Origin: Alkalitalea saponilacus | GTDB lineage: Bacteria; Bacteroidota; Bacteroidia; Bacteroidales; Marinilabiliaceae | Length of the DNA stretch: 64,000 bases | Reading direction: 5' to 3' | Assembly (NCBI RefSeq): GCF_900168165.1 | Contig: NZ_FUYV01000004.1 | Coordinates: forward strand, 229,215 to 293,214 | In this document: positions 57,781 through 64,000 of the stretch, in pieces | How the letters are laid out: each line of letters begins with the position of its first letter | Numbering within the stretch: the first letter of the stretch is position 1 | The notes under the pieces: generated by a model | Seen by the model: the letters and a program-made list of their open reading frames with translations, nothing else | Database searches by the model: none | What the model was told of the DNA's origin: nothing | Position numbers and translations under genes: made by a program

Positions 57781-59586
57781 ATGATAACAGAAAGTAAGTT
57801 TACCACAATGGTTATGATGAATGGCAATGAAGCAGTTGCCAGGGGGGCCTTTGAAGCAGGTGTAAAAGTTGCTGCCGGATTCCCGGGCACACCGTCCACG
57901 GAGGTAATGGATTATACGCACCAAAGATACCCCGATATCTATTGTGAATGGTCGACCAATGAGAAAGTGGGTTTAGAAGTAGCCATAGGCGCTTCATTTG
58001 CCGGTTATCGCAGCCTGGCTATAATGAAAACAGTTGGTTTACACGTGGCAGCTGATGCGCTGGGCGGTGCTGCCGGCAGTCAGATCAACGGTGGCTTGGT
58101 AATTGTGGTTGGCGATGATGTTGGCCGTATTGCGGGCGATGACTACAACGATGTTCGTCATTACGGGAACATGTTCAATATTCCCGTATTAGAACCAAGT
58201 GACAGTCAGGATGCCAAAGATCTCATGGTTAAAGCATTCGAGATTAGTGAAGAATACACGACTCCTGTCATACTTAAAATTACATCAGTAATTTGCAAGA
58301 CAACCAGTCGCGTTATAATTGATGAAGAATATACTTACGAAGCAAAATGCAGGGTTAAATATCCTGTAAGTTTCAGTAAAGTTATCATGACCACCATGAT
58401 GATGAATGCCAAAGGCTCCGAGCATCCAAAGTTGGTCAAATGTTTTAATGATTTTCCGGCACACATGAAGCGCTTGGCTGATGACTGCAATGACTTCGAT
58501 ATTAACAAGCTGGAATTGAACGGTAAAAAGATTGGCGTAATTACAGCAGGCACACCATATTTTTACACGAAAGAAGTTTTACCCGATGCTTCGATTTTAA
58601 AACTGGGGCTTGTTATGCCGCTACCGGAAAAGTTGATCCGGGAATTGGCTGAACATGTTGACGAACTATATGTGATTGAAGACGGTCATGATATTTTGGA
58701 GAAGAACATAAAGGATTTGGGAGTTTCGGTTATAGGAAAGGAGTTATTTCCTAAATTCCCTGAAATGACTCGTTTTACCCCTGATATTATTGAGGAAAAA
58801 CTCGTGCCGGACGCTCCAAAAAGAGCGATTATGGAAGGTATTCCTTTTAGATTACCTGTTAGTTGTGCCGGATGCTCTCACCTCTTTATCACACAAATAT
58901 TAAAAAAACATAAAATCAAGGCTGCTGCCGATGTTACCTGTGGTCTTATAGGTTGCTTTCCCCATACGGAAGCCTATTCACTGCAAAAGTGCATGGGTTC
59001 AAGCATTGCACTATCTCATGGTTACAACGTAGCAACAGATCATAGAGAAAATTTTGTGGCCATGATTGGTGATGGTGGTTTTTGGGCCACAGGAATCAAT
59101 GGGTTGATGAATCTGATATTTAATGACAGTCAATCTACGGTGATTATTGTTGACAATAGCTGTCTTGCGATGACCGGCGGCCAGCATATTGCCTCCAGTG
59201 AGTTTGGGTTTAATTATAAGCCGGAAAACAAACTGGAAATTGCCAAAGTATGTGAGGCCATTGGTGTAAAAGATATTGTGACCGTAGATGCCTACGAAAT
59301 TGAAACCTTGGAAAATGCCATCCTCAATGCGGTAAATGCAAAGACTAATTCAGTGGTTATTGTTAAAAAACCATGTATTACGAAATTCAAACTGCCAAAA
59401 AGTGATCCTTATCATATTGACCAGGATCTTTGTACGCAATGCCGAAAATGTGTCAATATCGGGTGTTTGGCTATTGAGAGTAAAAAAGGCAAGGACGGAA
59501 AGGTTGAAATATTTATCAACGAGGATCTTTGTGTGGGCTGTGGGTTATGTTCTACGGCATGTAAGTTTGACGCCATAATGTTATAA
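57781..59586 (+). CDS. iorA: Indolepyruvate:ferredoxin oxidoreductase alpha subunit IorA
   Basis: The 601-residue subunit contains the pyruvate-ferredoxin-oxidoreductase-type domains. The N-terminal part (about 1-200) holds MMNGNEAVARGAFEAGVKVAAGFPGTPSTEV and AIMKTVGLHVAADALGG. The TPP-binding domain (about 355-540) has CAGCSHLF, CGLIGCFPHTEAY, GDGGFWATGINGLMNLIFNDSQSTVIIVDNSCLAMTGGQ. A C-terminal two-cluster ferredoxin domain carries CTQCRKCVNIGCLAI and CVGCGLCSTACKFDAI. The enzyme oxidises aryl pyruvates (from Trp, Phe, Tyr) to acyl-CoA, giving reduced ferredoxin, in anaerobes. It is 2 bases before iorB. Confidence 0.96.
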   Translation: MITESKFTTMVMMNGNEAVARGAFEAGVKVAAGFPGTPSTEVMDYTHQRYPDIYCEWSTNEKVGLEVAIGASFAGYRSLAIMKTVGLHVAADALGGAAGSQINGGLVIVVGDDVGRIAGDDYNDVRHYGNMFNIPVLEPSDSQDAKDLMVKAFEISEEYTTPVILKITSVICKTTSRVIIDEEYTYEAKCRVKYPVSFSKVIMTTMMMNAKGSEHPKLVKCFNDFPAHMKRLADDCNDFDINKLELNGKKIGVITAGTPYFYTKEVLPDASILKLGLVMPLPEKLIRELAEHVDELYVIEDGHDILEKNIKDLGVSVIGKELFPKFPEMTRFTPDIIEEKLVPDAPKRAIMEGIPFRLPVSCAGCSHLFITQILKKHKIKAAADVTCGLIGCFPHTEAYSLQKCMGSSIALSHGYNVATDHRENFVAMIGDGGFWATGINGLMNLIFNDSQSTVIIVDNSCLAMTGGQHIASSEFGFNYKPENKLEIAKVCEAIGVKDIVTVDAYEIETLENAILNAVNAKTNSVVIVKKPCITKFKLPKSDPYHIDQDLCTQCRKCVNIGCLAIESKKGKDGKVEIFINEDLCVGCGLCSTACKFDAIML

Positions 59587-59588
59587 AA

Positions 59589-60221
59589 ATGCAGGATACA
59601 GGAAAAAATATTATAATTGCTGGTGTGGGAGGACAAGGTATTCTCCTTTTCAGTAACCTTTTAAGCAAGTTTTATATGAAACTTGGGTATGAGTTGAAAA
59701 TATCTGATGTAATTGGATTGGGGCAGCGAGGAGGAGGTGTTGAAAGCCACTTTAGATATTCAAACAAACCCGTGCTATCTCCCTTTATTAAGGCAGGAGA
59801 TGCTGATTACGTTATATCTTTCGAACAAACAGAAACACTCCGGTATTTGCATTGCTTGAAAGAAGATGGCGTCATTTTATCAAGCACTTTTGAGTTATCA
59901 ACTTCTAGCGTAAACACGCGACTGGAAAAAGACATGCCTGAATCTAAAACAGAGCTGATAAGGAAATCTGGAAAGAAGACGTTTATTGTTGATCCCGATG
60001 AAAACAAAAATCCGGATTTTGACATCAGCAAAATGATGAATATTGTCATGCTTGGATTCTATTCTGAGTATAGAGGATACAACCATGATGAGATGATTCA
60101 AATCGTAAAAGAAAATGTTCCTGAAAAGTTTGTTGAAGGAAACATTAAAGCATACGAAAAGGGATGGGCAATTGCTCGTGCTGAACTTGTAGCAAAAGAG
60201 TCAGAAGTCAGTAATTGCTAA
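59589..60221 (+). CDS. iorB: Indolepyruvate:ferredoxin oxidoreductase beta subunit IorB
   Basis: The 210-residue gamma-type subunit of the PFOR family has IIIAGVGGQGILLFSNLLSKF at the start, GLGQRGGGVESHFRYS, and the POR gamma-domain pattern LKEDGVILSST...MMNIVMLGFYSEYRGYNHDEMIQIVKENVP. It completes the heterodimer with IorA, 2 bases upstream, and the genes are co-translated. The reading frame is intact and the length is normal (about 200). The operon ends here; a repeat-rich gap follows. Confidence 0.95.
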   Translation: MQDTGKNIIIAGVGGQGILLFSNLLSKFYMKLGYELKISDVIGLGQRGGGVESHFRYSNKPVLSPFIKAGDADYVISFEQTETLRYLHCLKEDGVILSSTFELSTSSVNTRLEKDMPESKTELIRKSGKKTFIVDPDENKNPDFDISKMMNIVMLGFYSEYRGYNHDEMIQIVKENVPEKFVEGNIKAYEKGWAIARAELVAKESEVSNC

Positions 60222-60231
60222 CCTGATTATA

Positions 60232-60411
60232 ATAGTTCGTTAAGTTTTTTATATGCTTTATTTTAGGCATATGTAAGTTCGCTGTTTATATGCGTAATTT
60301 GCTTTTAATTAAGGACTTGTTTTTAACTAACCCCGCCATGTGGGACTTCGCTGGCTCAGCATCTAATCCCGATTTTATCGGGAATGATCTAAAAATCTAA
60401 CGATCTATTGT
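60232..60411. repeat. Dispersed repeat R, copy A (with an inserted hairpin element)
   Basis: About 180 bases similar to 62989-63114, beginning ATAGTTCGT. The shared 23-base end, with core AATCTAACGATCT, is at 60389-60411 and stops one base before the ATG at 60413. A block of about 56 bases (60331-60386) is absent from copy B. It holds CCCGCCATGTGGG and an ATCCCGAT-TTT-ATCGGGAT hairpin, so it looks like a separate small insertion. Confidence 0.65.
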
Positions 60412-60412
60412 T

Positions 60413-61264
60413 ATGAGGAATAACATGAAAATACCTGATGCTATAGTGCTACTGGATAGTTTAGGTGATTTACAATCCGATAATACAAGACCAATTCTAG
60501 TCTGCGGTTCTCATTGTGGTGGCAATCAGGAGCTTGCCAAACATGTAAAAAACTGTCATGTAAAAGCTGTTTTCCTCAACAATGCAGGTGTTGGTAAAAA
60601 TGAGGCAGGAATCAGAGGTCTTTCACATTACGAGGCCGAAAACATTCTGGCCTGCGCTGTTGATCACAATAGTGCTGAAATTGGCATTGCCCGCGATACC
60701 TGGGAGAGTGGAACCATAAGTCACTCCAACACTCTAGCTGAAGAACTAGGAATAGAAATCGGTAATTCTGTGCAAGAGGCTGTTGCCAAAATAATCAAAA
60801 TTATCAAACCCGACTCACCAACTCAAAAAAGTAAAAACCATACATCTCTTAATAGAGATAACAATAGCTCCAAAGACCTAAAACAACAAACTCAAACACA
60901 AATTGATGGAGTGAGTATCACCGTAACTGATAGCATAACTTTCTTGAACAAGAACAATTCTGGAGAGATCGTTGTATGTGGATCCCATGGCGGTTTGAGT
61001 GCCGGTGAATATGCTCAGAAACATCACGTTAAAGCTGTATTTTTTAATGATGCCGGGATCGGCAAAAATAACGCAGGTGTAAAAAGTCTCGAATCATTGT
61101 GTGATGCCGGAATTCTTGCATGCACGGTGGATTGCATGAGTGCAGAGATTTTTAACGGGAAAGATGTACTTGAAAATGGCATTATAACTGTCTGTAACCA
61201 GTTGGCGAAGGATCAAAACATCAAAGAAAAAATGACGGTTAAAGAGGCTCTTAATTGCATATAG
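60413..61264 (+). CDS. Tandemly duplicated VCGSHxGG-domain protein of unknown function
   Basis: The 283-residue protein has two copies of one domain of about 120 residues (about 5-130 and 164-283) joined by a polar linker. Both copies share ILVCGSHCGG / IVVCGSHGGLSAG (about 28-37 and 186-197), VKAVFLNNAGVGKNEAGIRGL / VKAVFFNDAGIGKNNAGVKSL (50-70 and 206-226), ILACAVDHNSAEI / ILACTVDCMSAEI and a GTISHSNTLAEEL / GIITVCNQLAKDQ end. There is no signal peptide or membrane segment. Single-domain proteins with this pattern occur in other bacteria as uncharacterised proteins; I know of no function. The conserved Cys-Gly-Ser-His and the glycine-rich loops suggest a small-molecule or cofactor site. It lies 191 bases after iorB. 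The start at 60413 could also be the ATG at 60425. Confidence 0.8.
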   Translation: MRNNMKIPDAIVLLDSLGDLQSDNTRPILVCGSHCGGNQELAKHVKNCHVKAVFLNNAGVGKNEAGIRGLSHYEAENILACAVDHNSAEIGIARDTWESGTISHSNTLAEELGIEIGNSVQEAVAKIIKIIKPDSPTQKSKNHTSLNRDNNSSKDLKQQTQTQIDGVSITVTDSITFLNKNNSGEIVVCGSHGGLSAGEYAQKHHVKAVFFNDAGIGKNNAGVKSLESLCDAGILACTVDCMSAEIFNGKDVLENGIITVCNQLAKDQNIKEKMTVKEALNCI

Positions 61265-61415
61265 CTTTGTGCATGTTGTTGCACTCACCACCCACAAAAT
61301 CCGCTGATGACTATGAGCCATAATAACCAATACAATTGCATTCTTGCTGTGTTTCTTAAAAACCCTATTTGCGAGGCATTCATGCAAAACCAAAAAAAGA
61401 CTAAAATATCATTGA
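61265..61415. other. Intergenic gap, no clear signal
   Basis: About 150 bases with no promoter match, hairpin or repeat recognised. Confidence 0.4.
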
Positions 61416-61892
61416 ATGGAAAATACCGGTTTCCCGAGTAGCGAAAATGGCTACTTGGAAGATTACGTTTATTTAATCACGAGCAGCTTGAGAAAGTTGA
61501 CGAATATTGAGATTGTTGATTTTTCTTTGGATTTGGAACAACAAGCAAAACAAGCATTCAATTCTGATTATGTACTTTTAGCTCACAATGGGACAAATGA
61601 ACCAGTATTTAACTATGCAAATCAAGCAGCACTTTCCCTTTTTGAAATGTCATGGGAAGAATTTACAAATATGCTTTCCAAATATTCTGCGGAAAGTGAC
61701 CAGCGAGAAAAAAGAGAAAAGCTTTTAGCTGATGTTGCCAAAAATGGGTATTCAAAAAATTATTCGGGCATTAGAATATCTAAAACAGGCAGGAGATTTG
61801 AAATCAGGAATGCTATTATTTGGAATATATATGATTCTGAGAATAACAGAATTGGTCAAGCAGCAGTATTCAAGGAATATGATTATTTATAG
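61416..61892 (+). CDS. MEKHLA-domain (PAS-like) protein
   Basis: The 158-residue protein fits the MEKHLA family: NGYLEDYVYLITSSLRKLTNIEIVDFSLDLEQQAKQAFNSDYVLLAHNGTNEPVFNYANQAALSLFEMSWEEFTNM and SGIRISKTGRRFEIRNAIIWNIYDSENNRIGQAAVF. This is a PAS-like fold, probably a cytosolic sensor. No output domain is attached, so it may act through a partner or bind a small ligand. It lies 151 bases after the GSHGG gene and is followed by repeat copy C. Confidence 0.8.
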   Translation: MENTGFPSSENGYLEDYVYLITSSLRKLTNIEIVDFSLDLEQQAKQAFNSDYVLLAHNGTNEPVFNYANQAALSLFEMSWEEFTNMLSKYSAESDQREKREKLLADVAKNGYSKNYSGIRISKTGRRFEIRNAIIWNIYDSENNRIGQAAVFKEYDYL

Positions 61893-61896
61893 CGAC

Positions 61897-61919
61897 CTAA
61901 AAATCTAACGATCTGTTGT
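61897..61919. repeat. Dispersed repeat R, copy C (short end only)
   Basis: The 23-base motif with core AATCTAACGATCT, differing in one base from copy A, lies 3 bases before the ATG of the acetyltransferase gene at 61923. Confidence 0.7.
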
Positions 61920-61922
61920 GAA

Positions 61923-62456
61923 ATGAATCATGCAATTATCTTAAACAGCTCTCCGGAACTCTTCAATCAGTTTTGGAGCATCATGGTTGAAAGTTTTCCG
62001 GAATCTGAAAGAAAACTGCGAGAAGACTATGCTATACAATTAAAAACAAAGCTCTTCGCTATAAAGCTTTTTCATGATGAAAGCGATGATCTTAAAGGGT
62101 TTATCGGTTGGTGGCAGTTGAAAAAACATCGATTTGTGGAACACTTTGCCGTTTCTTCCAAATTCCGAAATCAGGGACTGGGGAATATCATTTTTAGAGA
62201 ATTTTTAAACGAAAATACTCATCCTGTGGTGCTCGAAGTGGAACCGCCAATAGAGGAAATGGCCATTCGCAGAATTGGGTTTTATGAAAGACTCGGATTT
62301 TTGTTGCACCCATACAGCTATTTCCAACCTCCCTATCATAAAGAACATTCACCGTTAGCATTGCAGTTAATGACAAACTCGCCAGCATTAAGTGAAGAGG
62401 GCTTTAATGAATTAAAACATGAAGTTTATCAGACGGTTTATGGAATTGTTAGCTGA
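61923..62456 (+). CDS. GNAT-family N-acetyltransferase
   Basis: The 177-residue protein has the GNAT acetyl-CoA core: LFAIKLFHDESDDLKGFIGWWQL, RFVEHFAVSSKFRNQGLGNIIFREFL (the RxxGxG/A-type pyrophosphate loop, here RNQGLGN) and HPVVLEVEPPIEEMAIRRIGFYERLGFLLHPYSYFQPPY. It transfers acetyl groups to an unknown amine. It belongs to the GNAT group with a late FYERLGF motif. It is preceded by repeat copy C and has no obvious functional partner. Confidence 0.85.
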   Translation: MNHAIILNSSPELFNQFWSIMVESFPESERKLREDYAIQLKTKLFAIKLFHDESDDLKGFIGWWQLKKHRFVEHFAVSSKFRNQGLGNIIFREFLNENTHPVVLEVEPPIEEMAIRRIGFYERLGFLLHPYSYFQPPYHKEHSPLALQLMTNSPALSEEGFNELKHEVYQTVYGIVS

Positions 62457-62515
62457 AATATCTAGCAAAATTTAAATGGAGACATTCTCCGCATTACTAC
62501 CACCATATTAAAAAC

Positions 62516-62965
62516 CTAAAACACCCGACTTATTGACACACCGACATTTACAAAGTAGCCCGAGTTTTTACCATAATTGATTGGGCAACTGATCTGAAAT
62601 GCAGTTCGACCATGAGATTTTTGAAATCTGTATCCCACACCAAAAGAGTAGTAAATAGAGTCTGAATATATCATTCTGGTCCCTAGTGCGCCCATCTTCA
62701 ATTCAACATGGTGTTGATGGAATGAAATCAATTGGTTAATTCCTGTGTTTAAACTTAGCAGACCAACCCCTAATTCTACTGCTGTTTTATGCCGATTGTA
62801 ATTTAGCAATATCCTTTCATATTTGGTACTCATAATTAAAGAGCTTCCACCAATTTCAACTCCAAATTTGTTTTTTCTGACAAACACATCCTCTTTTCCA
62901 TTAGACGCGAAAACTAAAGGAATTTGAAAAATTAGGAGTAATATTATCATGCTTATTCTACACAT
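62516..62965 (-). CDS. Small predicted outer-membrane barrel protein
   Basis: The 149-residue protein has a signal peptide (about 1-21, ending in FAS). The mature part has alternating strands ending in an aromatic residue: KFGVEIGGSSLIMSTKYERILLNYNRHKTAVELGVGLLSLNTG, HHVELKMGALGTRMIYSDSIYYSFGVGYRFQK, TAFQISCPINYGKNSGYFVNVGVSISRVF. It is about half the size of a normal barrel. No family name was recognised. It runs opposite to the GNAT gene and lies just before repeat copy B. Confidence 0.6.
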   Translation of the reverse strand: MCRISMIILLLIFQIPLVFASNGKEDVFVRKNKFGVEIGGSSLIMSTKYERILLNYNRHKTAVELGVGLLSLNTGINQLISFHQHHVELKMGALGTRMIYSDSIYYSFGVGYRFQKSHGRTAFQISCPINYGKNSGYFVNVGVSISRVF

Positions 62966-62988
62966 AAAAGCTTTGTTATTATAGTTAA

Positions 62989-63114
62989 TAGTTCGTCAAA
63001 CTTTTATATTTATTTGATTTCCAGGTATATGCAAAGTCACTTATAAAATACGTAATTTGCTTATAATTAAGTGTTTGCCTTTGTCTAATATCTAAAACTC
63101 TAACGATCTATTGT
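62989..63114. repeat. Dispersed repeat R, copy B
   Basis: About 126 bases similar to copy A without the hairpin block; it ends with the shared AACGATCTATTGT. No start codon follows directly on the plus strand. Confidence 0.65.
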
Positions 63115-63229
63115 ATAGTACTATTTATCAATAATCCCGCTCGGCAAAGTTTCTTTGCAAGCAAAGCGGCCAATTAGCCGAAAAACTTTTGTAGTCTCCA
63201 GACTACGCTTATCAAAATCTATAGATTAA
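63115..63229. other. Intergenic sequence before the right-end terminator
   Basis: About 115 bases with short inverted pairs (AGCGGCCAATTAGCCGAAA; GTAGTCTCCAGACTAC at 63191-63206) but no gene or promoter of note. Confidence 0.3.
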
Positions 63230-63266
63230 GTATTGAGGGTTTGACTTTAAGTCAAACCCTCAATAC
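63230..63266 (-). terminator. Strong terminator downstream of the frameshifted lipoprotein
   Basis: A near-perfect 18-bp stem (63230-63247 with 63249-63266, GTATTGAGGGTTTGACTT and complement), 8 bases beyond the stop codon at 63274. Confidence 0.85.
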
Positions 63267-63273
63267 AACCTAA

Positions 63274-63737
63274 TTATTTATCTCTCAATTCGAGTATATA
63301 ACGATATTCTGCATGTGAACCGCCATGTTGAATCCGATTCTCCTCCCAATACCACCAATCAAAAAAGTCTGGTAAATTTTCATAGCTCTCAGATAAAAAA
63401 TGATCACCCGAAGCTCTCCAAATTGCAATAACTTTGGAACTATCCGTTAATACAATTTTTGCTGAATCAACCTCATTGCCAATGACATCACCAAAACCAT
63501 CCCTATCACAAGTTTTAATATAATATTACCTCCCTCAACTATATTATAATCTTTAGTTCCTTTGATATTTGAGCCACTAGAATATAGTGTTAACCTTACT
63601 TCATCATTTAGTTTATTCTCAAAAGAATAATCAGCTTCCACATTGTAACAACAAGAGGCAACTACCAGAAATAATAATAGCGCACTAAAACCCCCATACG
63701 CTAAATGCCTCTTCAATTTGCTTTCTCCTGTTTTCAT
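63274..63737 (-). pseudogene. Small lipoprotein gene with a frameshift
   Basis: The frame from ATG 63737 gives a lipoprotein-like start (HLAYGGFSALLLFLVVASCC; lipobox VASC) and continues NVEADYSFENKLNDEVRLTLYSSGS, ending at a stop at 63447. In another frame the sequence goes on as CDRDGFGDVIGNEVDSAKIV, then DSSKVIAIWRASGDHFLSES and DFFDWWYWEENRIQHGG, to a TAA at 63274. The two join after NIILK at an AAAA run (about 63512-63515 on the minus strand). One more A would restore a continuous protein of about 154 residues. It is either a sequencing error, a real loss or a phase-variable switch. The ATG overlaps the end of the neighbouring leftward gene by 53 bases. Confidence 0.75.
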
Positions 63738-64000
63738 ATCTTGATATTAATCTGTTTTTTAATTGCTCGTGACTTCTTATGTCGCTGGTTAAACAGTCGA
63801 ATATTTGCTTTTGTGTTAAACCTGCATTATCGACCAAGCGCCTCATAATAAAAGGTCTAAACCAATAATCCCGACCAGTAAACCTATCCCCACCATACTG
63901 CCTCGTTGCCAACAACCCACCAACATAATACCCCCACATTTCGCCAACGCCGCAAATGCCGGCGTTCTTTTTTGTGGCATCGTCGTAAGCACCGTATGAT
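63685..64000 (-). CDS. C-terminal part of an unrecognised large protein, runs off the window
   Basis: The frame is open to the window edge (SYGAYDDATKKNAGICGVGEMWGYYVGGLLATRQYGGDRFTGRDYWFRPFIMRRL...), ending in EEAFSVWGF, so only about 104 residues are visible. The CGVGEMWGYYVG segment recurs, to my recollection, in large Bacteroidota surface proteins, but I do not recognise a function. An internal ATG lies at 63939. Its stop falls inside the start of the frameshifted lipoprotein gene. Confidence 0.5.
   Translation of the reverse strand, partial: SYGAYDDATKKNAGICGVGEMWGYYVGGLLATRQYGGDRFTGRDYWFRPFIMRRLVDNAGLTQKQIFDCLTSDIRSHEQLKNRLISRYENRRKQIEEAFSVWGF

Noticed and set aside
60389..60411. Possible integron attC site, since ATCTAAC fits the RYYYAAC core
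   Set aside because: No matching GTTRRRY end or integrase was found and neighbouring genes are on both strands, so an integron array is not supported.

Overview
The window looks like chromosomal DNA of a fermentative, xylan-degrading member of the Bacteroidota, most likely near the Marinilabiliales/Bacteroidales. The grounds are two proteins with C-terminal type IX secretion (T9SS) sorting domains, several promoters of the Bacteroidota form (TTTG-N19-TAnnTTTG or the TAnnTTTG box alone), AT-rich leaders mostly without Shine-Dalgarno sequences, Bacteroidota-type families (DUF6913, DUF4168, head-GIN DUF2807, C_GCAxxG_C_C), and an indolepyruvate:ferredoxin oxidoreductase, which suits anaerobic amino-acid metabolism. 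I place it at order level only. No rRNA, tRNA, CRISPR array or intact insertion sequence was seen.

Layout. 0-0.2 kb: the start of a leftward gene resembling RelA/SpoT. 1-9.5 kb: a small envelope-stress-like set (YtxH, holin-like membrane protein, small hypothetical), ligA with a large internal insertion, DUF6913, an LpoB/COG3014 lipoprotein pair, a YigZ-type protein, a flavodoxin-fold oxidoreductase and a DUF4168 protein. 9.7-26 kb: an accessory region with an erythromycin-esterase-like lipoprotein, a secreted beta-helix/RICIN/T9SS protein, a SNF2 ATPase, a GIN-domain protein, an AspT-type antiporter, a GH11 xylanase lipoprotein with a beta-trefoil domain, a SagB-type nitroreductase, a beta-barrel protein and a GH10 xylanase with CBM and T9SS domains. 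The two xylanases would work together outside the cell or on its surface; no SusC/SusD pair is present here.

26-33 kb: housekeeping genes (folD, ffh, an oxidoreductase, a metallophosphatase, a C69-like protein lacking its catalytic cysteine, thiL). 33.2-37.2 kb: a tightly overlapping three-gene set (asparagine-synthetase-like enzyme, polysaccharide flippase, CapA-like metallophosphatase) that may make and export an unusual polymer. 37.2-44.1 kb: a leftward gene train (topB, a phnP-like gene broken by an in-frame TAG, mtaB, miaB, an FNR-like oxidoreductase). The gaps between the last four contain copies of an octamer-based repeat. 44.2-44.8 kb holds a roughly 518-bp element with 19-bp terminal inverted repeats, probably a MITE. 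45-57 kb: an RsmI-like methylase, Nudix, purC, phoH, a nearly leaderless C_GCAxxG_C_C gene with a palindromic operator candidate, mazG, a HEAT-repeat protein, an SLC12-type transporter and a tricorn-type protease.

57.8-64 kb: iorAB, followed by a variable region. It holds a tandemly duplicated protein of unknown function with a VCGSHxGG signature, a MEKHLA/PAS-like protein, a GNAT acetyltransferase, a small barrel protein, a frameshifted lipoprotein and the tail of a large unknown gene. A dispersed repeat occurs three times here, twice directly in front of a start codon. The strongest candidates for undescribed biology are the duplicated GSHGG protein, the synthetase/flippase/CapA trio, the octamer repeats inside the miaB/mtaB train, the MITE-like element and the repeat family of the right end.
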